A stretch of 64,000 bases of DNA from Gigantopelta aegis (GCF_016097555.1 NC_054702.1:85766610-85830609); one strand, 5' to 3'. Numbered from the stretch's first letter, positions 43,957 through 56,982 are shown. Notes: a model not told the origin generated them from the letters alone. Program-made: numbers and translations.

Positions 43957-44260
43957 TCACACTTAATTACGCTCCGATTGTCCGCGACCTCGGCGGTCGT
44001 GGACGGTCGTAGGCTCGTTTTCTACGATCGATGGGTTGCGGTCAGACTATGGGACCTGTCGCCGACTGGTCTGCGACTTGTCGCAGACTAATCGCACGAC
44101 TGGTCGCACGTGCGTCTTACAATCACCCACGACTACCTACGATTGTCAACGACCAGTCGCACGACTACCCATGACTGGTCGTGGCAGCTTGCGACCGATC
44201 GCAACTGGCCGTGCGACTGGTCACGCAATTGTCAAGCTACTATAAATAAGGCGCTCCACC
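43957..44260. repeat. CGAC-rich repeat (gactggtcgcacgac)
   Basis: About 20 variants of 'cgac(t/g)(g/a)(t/g)cg' in both orientations. A second block lies at 46660-46870. The pair may be the two ends of one element enclosing 44.3-46.6 kb. Confidence 0.6.
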
Positions 44261-44714
44261 AGAGGATGGGTGGTCATGAATGACCGTTGAACTCATTAGA
44301 ATAGGGACTTAAGACAATAGGTACAACCGTAACACAAAACTAGGATTCACACACAGACTACACGCTCACTGCATCAGTACACAGGGTGCATTGACTAATG
44401 ATAACAATGCACCCGCCCCCATTTAATGGTCCAGCACGTACTCTAATAAGGAACCGGACAAAAGAATACCGTTCCGAGTACACAATTGCAATGCACCCGG
44501 GGGAAGCTGAACAAAAGAATATCGGTCTCCCCCACCCAAACCCCCAATACTTGCTGCTGGTAATAACTTGGTACTTGGTGATGCCTCGACCAGAAGCGGT
44601 CAGGCCCTTTATAAGGGCCTTATGGGCAACCTAGGAAGACACCACAGCATCGTAAAGGTCTAAAATTAACGAGCTACTCTGGATTCACTAATATCAAAAC
44701 CTATATTAGCTCGG

Positions 44715-45296
44715 CCATTTACCTTTCGGCCGACCGTTCAAAATTGCGCCAAATTCCCTCAATCAAAATTGCGCACCCTTTTCTCTTTGGCATTTAACTG
44801 CTCCATTCAAATTCCATAGCACCACCACCACCCCCACCCGCCTGCTACCGATTTGATCGGGCTGCTGGTGCTCCCTTGCACCTGCCAGTGCAGGCGGTCC
44901 CTCCTCTCCCCTCCCCCCACCTTTCCTGTCATGGACGGAGGAGCCGGCCAAGGCCGGCTCTTGTGCCCACGACAGGCGTGCGCTACAACAGCTTGTTCTG
45001 AATGTGCACGTAAAACCCTGTGGCATGACATGACAAGAGCTACTCTCTCCCCTGGGTTGTCATGCAACGACCAGAAGCCCTATGGGCAACCTAGAGAGAC
45101 ACCACAGCATCATAGAGGTCTAATTAACGAGCTACTCTCGATTCATTAATGTCAAAACCTATATTAGCTCCGGAACTTTCGTTTTGACCGACCGTTCAAA
45201 ATTACGCCCAAATTCCTCAATCAAACTTGCGCACCTTTTCTCTTTTGGCATTATTCTTGCTCCATTCAAAATTCCATAGCACCATTACCCCCCCCC

Positions 45297-45351
<55 letters not shown>

Positions 45352-46160
45352 TTCCTGTCCTGGACGGAGGAGCCGGCCGAGGCCGGCTCTTGTGCCCAAG
45401 ACAGGCGTGCGCTACAACAGCTTGCTCTGAATGTGCACGTAAAGCCATATGACCTGACCTGACCAGAGCTACTTTCTCCCCTGGGTTGTCATGCAACGAC
45501 CAGAAGCCCTATGGGCAACCTAGAGAGACACCACAGCATCACAGAGGTGTAATTAACGAGCTACTCTCGATTTATTAATGTCAAAACCTATATTAGCTCC
45601 GGAACTTTCTTTTTGACCGACCGTTCAAAATTGCGCCCAAATTCCTCAATCAAAATTGCGCACCTTTTCTCTTTTGGCATAATTCTTGCTCCATTCAAAA
45701 TTCCATAGCACCATTACCCCCACACACACACACACACACACACACACCTGTCCTGTGCCCAAGACAGGCGTGCGCTACAACAGCTTGCTCTGAATGTGCA
45801 CGTAAAGCCATATGACCTGACCTGACCAGAGCTATTCCCGGCCCACTAAAATTCCAAAACTATACGTAGCTCCCTACCTTTATATTTAGACCGACCGTTC
45901 CAAATTGCGCCTAATTTCCTTCATCAAAAACGCGCACTCATTTCCCTTTTGGCTTAATCCTACGGGATCTTCCAAATTGCATAGCACCATACCACCCTCG
46001 GACTGCTGGTACTCCCTTGCACCTGCCAGTGCAGGCGGTCCCTCCATCTCCCACCCCAACCATTTCCTGTCCTGGACGGAGGAGCAGGCCGAGGCCGGCA
46101 CCTCTGCCCAGGACAGGCGTGCGCTACAACAGCTTGCACTGAATGTGCACGTTAAATATT
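44715..46160. repeat. Tandem array of a G/C-rich dispersed repeat (4 units)
   Basis: Units of about 270-480 bp start at 44725, 45186, 45620 and 45890, each with 'gaccgttcaaaattgcgc', 'tccattcaaaattccatag', a variable (ac)n or proline-coding segment, 'gacaggcgtgcgctacaaca' and 'gaatgtgcacgt'. Single copies lie at 7380-7560 and 63770-63900. The ORFs here are repeat-internal. Confidence 0.8.
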
Positions 46161-46263
46161 TTGGTCTTGGTCTTGACAGTCATCAGTTCTCACAGCATCT
46201 CCGAAGCGTTCACATCAAGCCAATACTGAAGACTGAAGATGGGTCCTCGGGGCAAGAAAAAAG

Positions 46264-46648
46264 TAAAGTTTGTTTTATTTAACGACGTCACTAGAGCACA
46301 TTGATTTTTTTATCTTATCATCGGCTATTGGACGTCAAACATATGGTTATTCTGACACTGTTTTTTAGAGGAAACCCGCTGTCACCACATAGGCTACTCT
46401 TTTACGACAGGCAGCAAGGGATCTTTTATTTGCGCTTCCCACAAGCAGGATAGCACAAACCATGACCTTTGTTGAACCAGTTATGGATCACTGGTCGGTG
46501 CAAGTGGTTTTACACCTACCCATTGAACCTTGCGGAGCACTCACTCAGGGTTTGGAGTCGGTATCTGGATTAGAAATCTCATGCCTCGACTGGGATCCGA
46601 ATCCAGTACCTACCAGCCTGAAGACCGATGCCACCGAGGCCGGTCTCT
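46264..46648 (-). repeat. Composite SINE (family B head, family A body)
   Basis: Same structure as 8348-8700 on the opposite strand. Tail 'gttttatttaacgacgtcac' first; head 'ccaccgaggccggt' last. Confidence 0.8.
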
Positions 46649-46879
46649 AGGCAAGAAGACAAGTCACGACTAATTGTACGACCGTCGCACGACAATGCAC
46701 GACTAGGCGCACAACTAGTCACGGTCATTCATAATCGCGCGACGATGGTGCGACGGTCGTACAGTACCCCGACAAGTCGCGCGATCACCCGCGACAGCGT
46801 AAGACCACCCAATACCTGTGGCAAGAGCGCCGCCGACCTTCCTACAACAAGATACGATCAAATTGGTCGCAGCCAGGTT

Positions 46880-47715
46880 TTTGAACATGTATATACTGTA
46901 ACTATTTTATTGTGCTCCTCGAGCTTTTGCATTTGAACTTTGACACGGAACTCTCTCTCTCTCTGATTTGGTACAGTGTTACCTTAACATTTACCAGGAG
47001 TTACTTAAATACAACATCTAATTTCCATTAGTAATCAAATAAAATTTGCTTTAACTTGTTATTTTTATTACATTAATACATGTACTAAATATTGACTAAT
47101 AATTGTTTTTCTATCTGTCAAAACAAAACTATAAAGTAAGCCCAAAAGAAAATACTACAAGAGATTTTACCTGTAAGTTACGTTTAATTTTAACATTCCA
47201 TGAAAGTAATTTTAGTTTCTCATTTATAAATTAGTGTGTATTTAAAGGGAATTTACCTGGTAATAAGGCAATTTAATTGGTTTTTTGGGCCTTGGGTCTT
47301 AAAACTTAAACTTGCCTTTGTTTACTTTTAGTAATTTAAATTTGGATAAAGATTCAATGCTTTTAAATTTTTTAATGTTTTTGTTTAATTAGTTTAAAAT
47401 GTTTCTGCTTTTAATATTGGGGTTTTTGGTTTAATTTTATATTAATCTTTTATTGTTCCTTTCCTTGTTTTTCCGGTTAAATTTTATTTTTAATTTAGAT
47501 TTGTTTGTATTTGTTAAATAAAATTTAAGAAAAATTGTGGTAAATAGGTTTAGTTTGAAATCATTATTTAAATTTTTTTACCTGGTATTTTGATCAATGG
47601 ATAACCCTAACCTAAACCTGTGTTGGCAAAAATATAGGTTGGCTTTTAGGGCCCTTTTAATTTTTTTGGTTGGAAAATGTTGTGAATGAATAAATAAAAT
47701 AAAAATAAATTTTTA
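46880..47715. other. Non-coding AT-rich DNA before the gap
   Basis: Positions 47130-47185 resemble 42775-42825 (taagcccaaa...tacctgta), another trace of the ancestral duplication. No exon could be framed. Confidence 0.4.
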
Positions 47716-47915
47716 NNNNNNNNNNNNNNNNNNNNNNNNNNNNNNNNNNNNNNNNNNNNNNNNNNNNNNNNNNNNNNNNNNNNNNNNNNNNNNNNNNNNN
47801 NNNNNNNNNNNNNNNNNNNNNNNNNNNNNNNNNNNNNNNNNNNNNNNNNNNNNNNNNNNNNNNNNNNNNNNNNNNNNNNNNNNNNNNNNNNNNNNNNNNN
47901 NNNNNNNNNNNNNNN
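47716..47915. other. Assembly gap (200 N)
   Basis: Exactly 200 N. The 3' end of ParB-like gene 2 may lie in or beyond it. Confidence 1.
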
Positions 47916-48460
47916 GCCTCCAAAGTAAGTGACATAATTAATATAAAATCGATGTTCTCAAGTGATATCTTTAAACAAAACAATAAATTTAAAAAATGAC
48001 GTCAACACGTTTGCTTTTATATCGTAACATGTTATGGCGTTGTTAGATTAAGTCATATCCTTTTACCCCTCTTAGAGAGTATTACATAAAAAGTCAAAAT
48101 GGCAGCCGGCACAAAGTTACATGCTTTTTGCCCTAAGCGATCTCAGCGAAGTCGATATAGGTGACATAGTTATCATCTAGTATGTGGAATCTGTGTCATT
48201 GTAATGAATTTTTTCAAGATTTCTATCTGAACAAAATGTGGCTAAAATCTAATGAAAAATAAAGGTAGGAGAGCAGTTTATCGTAGTTGTTAACATTTTG
48301 GTTCGGACTTTAGTAGTGTGCAATACTTGTACCATTATATTCAATTACTATTTCTCCTTGGCTAAATATAATGCAAAACAAAAACGCTGATAGTTTTGTT
48401 TTGTTATGTACTTTTGTCATACAGTTATTGATAAAAACCCTAGCTAGAAATGAATGTTAC

Positions 48461-48526
48461 CTGTAAGTATCACCATGTCGAGCTTCTATAGTTGCCACTG
48501 ATTTTCGTTTGGTTGACAGTGGAGTT
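48461..48526 (-). CDS. ParB-like gene 2, exon 11 (66 nt), last exon seen
   Basis: Acceptor tttctttaaag, donor TTACAG|gtaaca. Phase 1 to phase 2, coding TPLSTKRKSVATIEARHGDT plus Y. It is similar to gene 1 exon 29657-29734. No terminal exon with a stop was found. Confidence 0.6.
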
Positions 48527-49128
48527 CTTTAAAGAAAAATTATAATGACTGCTTCCATTTTGCACTTAGAAAACAAGATGGCACATTTAATTTTAAAATC
48601 TAGTATAAGATATGTTCAAACTAATTTCAAACTAATCTGATTAACTTAAACCAAAGTTAAGCAAATGCTAAAACATCTCTTAAATACAACATTGGATCTT
48701 GGCATAGACACTGAACCAAAAATGGTTTGACAAAGTTGTAATTATGAGTGCTGTCCACTGTTGTCATTTGAAACATCAATAATAGTTTTAAAATCGGTCT
48801 GGTGGAATAATTGTTCTTGTATTACGATATATCATATTTTTCAATAGCAGTACAGTAACTGATGTAACAAATGTACATGCACTACAAAGCCATTATTAGC
48901 TACCAAGATCGTATCTCTGCACAATGCAGAGGCAAAATAGCGGTTGATTCCATGAATCTCTATCTAGTGCCTCGTCTATAGGAGGACAGCCACTCCTGTG
49001 ATATCTGTCTGGACAATACATCCTGCATTGTCAGAGGACTGCCACTCCCAGACTAGTTTACTAACTCAAACCTAGCACAGGACAGAGATAATTAGAATAT
49101 ATATACATATACAATTTTACTAATCTAG

Positions 49129-49163
<35 letters not shown>

Positions 49164-49912
49164 TATATATATATCTGTCGATGTATTTTTCGTGCTGGGG
49201 TGTCGTTAAATATTCATTCATTCATTCTGTGATGACATGCACTTATTAATCACTGTACAAAATGGTGTTTGCGAAAGATGAGCATATCCTGCCCGACCAG
49301 TGGCACCCATCATGAGTACTGCCACCAAAATATGGAATGTTTGTCAATGATGCATTTGTGACAGAATGATACAGCATTGTTTCAAATCGGCATACAATGA
49401 GCATGCACTAAGTATCTTATAAGTTATGATATGTAGACACCAAAATCTGGATTAGAAGGTATATTGCTCGACATAAAAGGAAAACCGACTATTGGAAAGT
49501 TGAAGTAATCCCATTTGTCATACAGCTTAGTTTGGAAGCCAGTGTCGATTTGAATCCCTATACACAGATCGAGGTATGAAACTGCTTAAATACCTTTTGG
49601 TGTTTCTTTAATTATAAATCTTGTGGGTATATCAAATGAAAGTAATCTGTAATCCTGCTATTATTGAATGATATACATGCAAGATCATCAATAAAGCATA
49701 AAGTAAAGTTAAAGGTTTTAGCCCGATTCGGAGAATAGTGGAGTACAGTTGGTGCCTATGAAGATTCTTATTTCATATCTATATGTCCTATCCCCAAATT
49801 TGACATTTATGTTGTCAATGTCTGTCTCAGTACAGCTTCATTTTGATTACATATAAATATGTTTACAAACAGTGTATGAGACGGTGAAGAGATCTGATTG
49901 TGTTATGGTTAC

Positions 49913-49996
49913 CTTGATCCATATCTTTGTGAATAACCATTATCAAAAGGTATGGCTGATGTTGCCGAGTCTGTTCTTGACCTAACATGGCTCGTG
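49913..49996 (-). CDS. ParB-like gene 2, exon 10 (84 nt, cassette B copy 2)
   Basis: Acceptor atatttacaag, donor ATCAAG|gtaacc. Phase 1 to 2, coding SHVRSRTDSATSAIPFDNGY and SQRYGS. It is a near twin of 51186-51269. Confidence 0.7.
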
Positions 49997-50344
49997 CTTG
50001 TAAATATTTTTTAAATTAATAATATTAATAATTTTAAGTTACATTATTAGAATAATTTATTGTTCGAACATTTGTTTTTCTTTTTGAATTAAAAACAAAC
50101 GATTAGTGTCTAGTACTTAATTTCATAAGTATATAATTAGCAGTAAACCCGGAAGTTATTAATACTGAAACACATTAAATTCACTCTGTCATCAAATGCA
50201 ATTTTACTAATCTAGTATTTAATGGAATTAAAAATCAAAACGAATTATGAAGAAAGTATAATTTTATAAGAATTAATTCATTGCTTATTAAATTGACATG
50301 GTTATACTAATGTCTTGGCGTGATGTTAATAAATCCCAATTTAC

Positions 50345-50425
50345 CTGGTTCGGTGTGCTACTGGAGGATGTTCATCAACTGAATCAGCTGGTGCCGGTGG
50401 CTTTGGTTCAGCTCTGGCTTGATAT
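50345..50425 (-). CDS. ParB-like gene 2, exon 9 (81 nt, cassette P copy 2)
   Basis: Acceptor tctttatatcaag, donor ACCAG|gtaaat. Phase 1 to 2, coding YQARAEPKPPAPADSVDEHP then PVAHRT. Twin of 52271-52351. Confidence 0.7.
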
Positions 50426-50909
50426 CTTGATATAAAGAACGAATTAAGTGGTTTAGTCCATTTTGCTGTTTGCTTTTCAGAACCACCTTGGCTTATGTTT
50501 TAAAATGTTAAAAAAACACATTTATGTATGTATGTATGTATGTATGTTTATATGTATATACATAGAGGATTAATTTAATTGATTACGTTTTTTTTACTAC
50601 ATTAATTCTTACAGGTCCAGATAAAATTTGATATATGTACTGATTTCACCTACATATAAAAACCAATTAAATACACAAAAAGTACATCTTACTAAATGAT
50701 TAGTAGCAGGACTGAAAATATATTATACATGGAACTCAATTAATCGTAATATGTTTAAACAGAAAATATGCACAAGATAAAATCACAAATAGTACATCGG
50801 TGGAATGTTAACATTTTTGCTTGGTTTACACGACATGAAAATATTCTTTTTTCTATGCATTACTCTACAGTGTAATAATAGTGTAGATATCTTATACTTT
50901 ATAGGTCAC

Positions 50910-50993
50910 CTTGATTGAGAACTTCGTGAATAATCATCGTCGAAATGGCCAGTTGATGTCGCTGAGTCTGGTCTTGGCCTTGTGTGGGTTGTG
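50910..50993 (-). CDS. ParB-like gene 2, exon 8 (84 nt, cassette A copy 2)
   Basis: Acceptor aatagttttgaag, donor ATCAAG|gtgacc. Phase 1 to 2, coding THTRPRPDSATSTGHFDDDY and SRSSQS. Twin of 52835-52918. Confidence 0.7.
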
Positions 50994-51185
50994 CTTCAAA
51001 ACTATTCTGTACAACACAGTGTTCGACACGGTGAAGGGATCTGATTGTGTTATGTTTTATTGGTTACCTTATAACATTAATGTTGTCAATTTCTGTCTCA
51101 GTCTAATTTAGTCTGGATTATATGTAAACATGTTTACGGCACAGTGTAGGACACAGTGATGGGATCTGATTATGTTATCGCTTAC

Positions 51186-51269
51186 CTTGATCCATATCTT
51201 TGTGAATAATAATTATCAAAAGTTCTGGCTGGTGTTGCAGCGTCTGGTCTTGGCTTAACATGGCTTGTG
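51186..51269 (-). CDS. ParB-like gene 2, exon 7 (84 nt, cassette B copy 1)
   Basis: Acceptor attattttcaag, donor ATCAAG|gtaagc. Phase 1 to 2, coding SHVKPRPDAATPARTFDNYY and SQRYGS. Confidence 0.7.
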
Positions 51270-52270
51270 CTTGAAAATAATTGTTAAATTAATAATATTA
51301 ATGATTTAAATTTCATTATGAGGATAATTACTGTTCGATCATTTGTTTTTCTTTCTGAATTAAAAACAAATTATTAGTGCCTAGTAATTAATTTTATAAG
51401 TATATAATTAGCAGAAAAACCAGAAGTGATTAAAATTGAAACACATTTAATTCACCCTGTAATCATGTGCAATTTTACTAATCTAGTAGATTAAAGTCCA
51501 AACCAAATTGTTAACAACTACGATAAATTACTCTCTTACTTTTAATTACCATTACATTTCGCCCAAATTTTGTCCAGACACAAGACGTGAAAAAAACATT
51601 ACAGTGACATAGATTCCACATATGAGACTGTAACGATATCACCAATATTGATTTCACTGAGATCGCACAGGACAAAATACATGCAGTTTTCTGCCGTCTT
51701 CCATTTTATTTGTTTATGGAATACACTTCAAGAGTGGTGAAAGCCTCCAAAGTATGTGACCATAATTAATATGAAATCAATGTGCTCTAGCGGTGTCTTT
51801 TAAAAAATATATTAATATGACGTCATCATGTTTGCTTTTATATTATATAATATGTTATGACGTTAGATTAAGTCATATCCTTTTACCCCTTTTGGAGTAT
51901 TCCATAAAATGGCAACATGGCAGCTGGTACAAAATTACATGCTTTTTGTCTGATGCGATCTGAGAGAAGTCGATATAGGTGACATAGTTACCATCTAGTT
52001 TGTGGAATCTGTGTTTTTGTAATGTTTGTTTTTTTTCAAGATTTCTGTCTGGACAAATAGTGGGTAAAATCTAACGAAAAATAAAGGTAGGAGAGCAATT
52101 TATCATAGTTGTTAACAATTTGGTTCATACTTTAGGTTATTGATTTAATGGAATTAAAAATCAAAACGAATTAAGAAGAAAGTATAATTTTATAAGAATT
52201 AATTGTTTCCTTATTAAGATGACATGGTTATACTAGTGTCTTGGCGTTATGTTAACAAATCCCAATTTAC

Positions 52271-52351
52271 CTGGTTCGGTATGCTACTGGAGGATGTTCA
52301 TCAACTGAATCAGCTGGTCCCGATGGCTTTGGTTCAGCTTTGGCTTGATAT
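52271..52351 (-). CDS. ParB-like gene 2, exon 6 (81 nt, cassette P copy 1)
   Basis: Acceptor gttatttatattag, donor ACCAG|gtaaat. Phase 1 to 2, coding YQAKAEPKPSGPADSVDEHP then PVAYRT. Confidence 0.7.
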
Positions 52352-52834
52352 CTAATATAAATAACAAATTAAGTAACTTAGTCCATTATGCTGTTTGCTT
52401 TTTCAGAACAGGCTTGGCTATTGTTTTAAAATTTAAAAAAAACGAAAACATTTATGTATGTATGTTTATATGTATATATATGTAGGATTAGTCTAATTGA
52501 TTAGTTCTTTTTTTACTACATTCATTCTTACAGGTCCAGATAAAATTAGATGTAAGTACTGATTTCACCTACATATTAAAAAAAATTAAATCGCAAAAAA
52601 AGTCCATCTTACTAAATGATTAGTAGCAGGACTTAAAATATCTCATACGGTACTTGGAACTCAGTTAGTAGTAATATGTTTAAATACAAAGTATGCATAA
52701 GATCAAATTACAAATAGTACATCGGTAGAATGTTAACATATTTCATCGGTTTACACGGCATGAAAATAATCTTTTTTCTATGCATTACTTTACAGTGTAA
52801 TAACAGTGTAGATATCTTATACTTTTTAGGTCAC

Positions 52835-52918
52835 CTTGATTGAGAACTTCGTGAATAATCATCGTCAAAACGGCCAGTTGATGTCGCCGAGTCATGTCTT
52901 GGCCTTGTGTGGCTTGTG
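52835..52918 (-). CDS. ParB-like gene 2, exon 5 (84 nt, cassette A copy 1)
   Basis: Acceptor ctcttttttgaag, donor ATCAAG|gtgacc. Phase 1 to 2, coding SHTRPRHDSATSTGRFDDDY and SRSSQS. Its first base completes the AG left by exon 4 at 56316. Confidence 0.7.
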
Positions 52919-53259
52919 CTTCAAAAAAGAGTTTTAAATGTATTACTAATTTAAGCTAGAATATAATTAGGCATATAATTAATTTTTAACTTGTTTAATT
53001 TTGCTGCATTGGTTTGCGTGGCATCACAGTATTGTCTCCAGTAGTCCGGAATCCACAGGTCTCAAAGCCCTCAAAAATGGGTTCAACCTGACTTCACCTA
53101 ACACACTTTTATTTTGTGTTTTATTTGTTTGAATAGACCTTCGTGTGATAGAATTGGGTGATCTGCTTTGCCAAAAATTTTGCAAACAAAAATTATGGCT
53201 ACATTTATACATATACTATTTTGATAACAGGTGGGTTAAAAACAACCTCAATCTCTGCA

Positions 53260-53997
53260 ATGGAAAAAACTACAAGATTACATACACTTGAAGAAAGGCG
53301 GGGAAAAAAACTACTCCGACAATGCAAAAAACTCAAGAGAATGCAATCTCATCCACTGCATACAAGCCTGAGAGATCCTACCAAGAACAGACTCAAGAGA
53401 CAGAGCATAAATCACATCTCCCAAATACTTCAGAGACAACATGCAGAATGCTTGCCACCACTGGACCAACAGGGCGAACCACTCCGGGACTATGAAGACT
53501 GGGAAACTGAAGATTTTACCACCATCATAGACCTGCCAGGAGTTGGTAACAAGGAGGAACACACAGAGGCAGAACTCAAAGACCTTACCCTCGAGGTGTT
53601 GGACAGGGATTATCACAGAGATTCATGGACCCAAGTCTATACAGATGGCTCTGCTGAAAATGCTGTCAAAAATGGAGGAGGGAGTGTCTTTATCAGATAT
53701 GTTGATGGAAGCTTCACATCGAAGTCCATCACAACTGGATATTTCTCCACCAACTTCAGAGCTGAGGCATGTGCACTACTTGAAGCAGCTAAAGTACTAA
53801 TCTTACAAGACAAACTGTCTCCCAACACCGTTTTCCTTACAGACTGCAGATCTCTACTACAGAGCCTCCAGACACATTGTGGCGAACATATCCTGTTGAA
53901 TATTAGGAGGGAACTTCAAGTTATGTCAAAAAGAACAAACATAATCCTTCAATGGACACCATCCCACTATGGCGTGCCAGTCCTGTCCATCATATAG
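53260..53997 (+). pseudogene. Non-LTR retrotransposon fragment with RNase H domain
   Basis: An open frame (ATG 53260, upstream frame open from 53158) encoding a linker (KRMQSHPLHTSLRDPTKNRL...) typical after the reverse transcriptase, then an RNase H domain. Its catalytic positions are VYTDGSAENA (first Asp), FRAEACALLEA (Glu) and VFLTDCRSLLQSL (second Asp). The frame breaks in 'QWTPSHYGVPV', just where the last Asp-containing helix (G-N-E..D..A) should follow, so the domain is incomplete. No reverse transcriptase lies upstream: a 5'-truncated copy, I/Jockey-like by virtue of its RNase H. It sits antisense in an intron of ParB-like gene 2. Non-coding 3' tail to about 54150. Confidence 0.75.
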
Positions 53998-54150
53998 CAC
54001 CCTGAGACAAGAAACCTGGCCGTATCTGGTGGACCTAAAAGAGAAACTTTGGGGACCGACGTCGTCCCTTCGACGGACAGGGGACTTTCTGGTGAGAACA
54101 GGACTGGAAATCTGAGCATGGCCTTGGGAACGCAGACAAAACAACAACAT

Positions 54151-56198
54151 ATACTATGCAATATTTTTGTAGCAAAAAAATATATAATAATAATATAAAA
54201 AAAATTATTATGTTCTTCCTTACAAAACCTCTTGTTACTGTAGCTCATTAAATGCTTTCTAATAATGGCAAACAATTAACCATTAACCCACTGACCTGGA
54301 CATACAGCCCAGATAACTGAAGTAAGTGCCCAGGATAGCGTGCTTGAATATTAATTGGACATATGCACAGAAATCAAATTAAATGTAAAGAAAAGAAACA
54401 AAAAATCAGTTCAACAGATACTATGCGTTCTGACGCATGGATTTATAGATGTGTTATAAATACATGTACCAGAAAGATTGTGAACAACTATGTGGTCCGC
54501 CATTGTCAATCTAACCCCCACCCCTCAATTCCAATGCTAAACTGTTATTAATGATGCTGATCAATTCCATACCAATGCAAACTATCTAAGCTTGAAGGAT
54601 CACTTCCTACCTGGACTAAACACAAATCTGTATCAGTGTGAGTATATGTGTATGGATATTTTGACCAACCTTGTGTGTTCCCCTTTCTACTTTGGATCTA
54701 CGAAGACGAAAGTAATGTTTAAACACCTATGAGAAGAAACAATGACTATGCAATGAGAAATGGAAGTACAGTCAAATATAAACGAGTCGCTACCTGCCTT
54801 AGTTGATTGTTCTGTTCCTCTGGATGATTTGTATTGCCTTTACGAAGTAAAAAGACGAGACATAGGTATATGTATTACCTTTACAATGGCGGCGGTATCT
54901 ATGGTAATGGCATCATCTTTTATATTTAGCTCAACTTTAAAGTGTTGCGTTTAGCCCCATTTCTCACAAACTATAAGTCTGGGTTTATCTCAATGACTGT
55001 TAAAAAAAAATCAAATTTATTAAATAAAATATTAATTGATGGTATTTTTTGATAATGTTTGTTTTTTCACATACATGTACATATGCACCATACGTAATTG
55101 GATTTTCTGTTCTATATGCTTAAATAATAAAAAATTTCCAGGGAATGTAGTTTTAATTTTACTGTTGAAATTAATGTGTTTTATACCCGAACCTAAATTG
55201 GTTAAAAGCACACTAACTGTATGCACATTAAAACAACTGTAGTTTTAGTATTTTATAACTATCAAACCCTAAACATATGGCAAACTGTCATAAGTATATG
55301 CCTGTTAATATTTACATGCTAGTGAGTAATGTCAGTGAAACTGTAAAATTACACGTCGATCATTTTATGGAAGCAAATAAAAGCTGTAAAAATTAAAACC
55401 GTAATAGAAGTCAGATCAGTAATGAACTTCACATCAAAACACTGTCTATTAATACAGCATATAATTTGAGTTTTTATTTAAATAAATATTAGATGGTTAT
55501 TTAGATTTTAAAATGTGAATAATAATAAATATCATCAAATTTATTGAAAAAGCAAATGAAGTTTGTACCACCTTATCTTGGAGGTAGTATTTAAAAACCT
55601 TGCAGCAATGTGTAGACTGCTATTTATAGGAATAACTGATGAAATGGTTCCTTTTTTATCATTTGCTTTATAAGATACATTCAACTGTGCGAATGTCTGG
55701 TATTTTTAAAATTGATATGATGTCCTTATGCTTCCATACATGCAAATATAAATAACGTGAAACAATAGAGTTGCCAGTTTTCATTCAGTGAGCCATCATC
55801 GGCCCATTCTCAGGATCTCTTTTGACCTTGTTAGTCCATTTACGAATATAAAAAGTATTTTCAATTAATTAATAATATTACATTTGCCAGTCAGTTTTAA
55901 TATTAATGCTGCAACCATAAACTGGTATACCACGAGTCCCATTATTTTTCAGGAATGAAGAGTTACGAGGATATTCTCCTACTTAAAATACACCAATAAA
56001 AATATATATAAAATATGTAAGTATAGATGTTAACATTAGTGGTTCTGGAGGAGTAATAAACTAGTGTCCATTACTGAAAGGTAATGGACAAGTTTTCAAT
56101 GGTTTCGCAGTGCAGGTATTTTAACGCCAGTACACAACATAATAAACTAGTTTTGCATTGCATACTTTTTCCGTTATGCAACTTCAAAAAGTGTGTGC

Positions 56199-56250
<52 letters not shown>

Positions 56251-56315
56251 TTGTGTGTGTTCATTGGAATGGAGGTTATTACTTTGATATAAAGTGTCAA
56301 TTTTGCATATTTTAC
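54151..56315. other. Intron DNA, no gene recognised
   Basis: A SINE family B piece lies at 54270-54350 (plus). A (gt)n tract lies at 56193-56240. A splice-bounded 28-nt segment near 54667-54694 (minus) was considered, but its phase does not fit the gene. Confidence 0.45.
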
Positions 56316-56356
56316 CTTGCAGACTCCTTGTATCCATAACCATAGCCATAGTTCCG
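56316..56356 (-). CDS. ParB-like gene 2, exon 4 (41 nt)
   Basis: Acceptor cgtcattttcag, donor TGCAAG|gtaaaa. Phase 0 to 2, coding RNYGYGYGYKESA plus two bases. Tyr-Gly repeats give a low-complexity, adhesive-like stretch. Confidence 0.65.
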
Positions 56357-56716
56357 CTGAAAATGACGTAAAAGATTATACAATATTAATTTGTTGACTA
56401 AGGTTGTCTTGACATTAGTGTATCAATCATTTAATCAATCAGTCAGTCAGTCTGTCAGTCTGTCTATCTGTCAACAAAATATTAAATATACGCAATAATA
56501 ATTTAATGTTTTTATCAATAAATGCAATCAAGCAGCATTTCACCTAAATGGCACAGGTTACTAAGCATTGAATTATTAGCCATTAGCTGTCAAATGTATT
56601 TTGCAATTATGCGGTGAAACAAAAACAAAAAATACCAATGGCATCTTCTCTGTTGTGGTCCATGTATCATACATCGGTGGTTCTGCGCATTAGAAAAAAA
56701 ACAAATGTCTGATGTA

Positions 56717-56982
56717 TTAAAGTTTGTTTTTGTTTAATGACACTACTAGAGCACACTGATTTTATTAATCATCAGCTACTGGATGCATTCAAAGAAAACC
56801 TGCTACTTTTTTCCATTAGTAGCAAAGGATCTGTTGTGTGCACTTTCCCTCAGATAGGACAGCACCTTTGGGCACTGGTTGGGATGGGGAAGAAACAAAG
56901 TATGGATCCACTAAGGAGGTTTGATCCTGTGACCAAAACACCTCTAGCGAGTGCTCTACCGACTGAGCTAGATCCCGGTACC
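56717..56982 (-). repeat. SINE family A-like copy
   Basis: Tail 'gttttt gtttaatgacactac' region at 56725; body; tRNA-like end 'ctaccgactgagctagatccc' (reverse of an A-box head) at 56957-56977. Confidence 0.75.

Larger units (their letters stand above)
47916..52834 (-). other. Introns of ParB-like gene 2; segmental tandem duplication
   Basis: Introns match between cassette copies: 47916-48300 resembles 51742-52140 (gcctccaaagta...; aaataaaggtaggagagca), and 50220-50420 with 50560-50910 resembles 52140-52350 with 52500-52835. So the repeat unit includes introns, not only exons. An (at)n tract lies at 49130-49172 and a short SINE tail at 49185-49210. Confidence 0.7.

Noticed and set aside
44763..45496. 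Pro/Cys/Arg-rich ORFs in the 44.8-46.2 kb array
   Set aside because: The same peptides recur with indels in every repeat unit and at 7.5 and 63.8 kb; repeat-internal, not genes.
54667..54694. 28-nt splice-bounded segment as an extra exon of ParB-like gene 2
   Set aside because: Entry phase fits, but it ends in phase 0 while the next exon needs phase 2; donor gttggt is weak.
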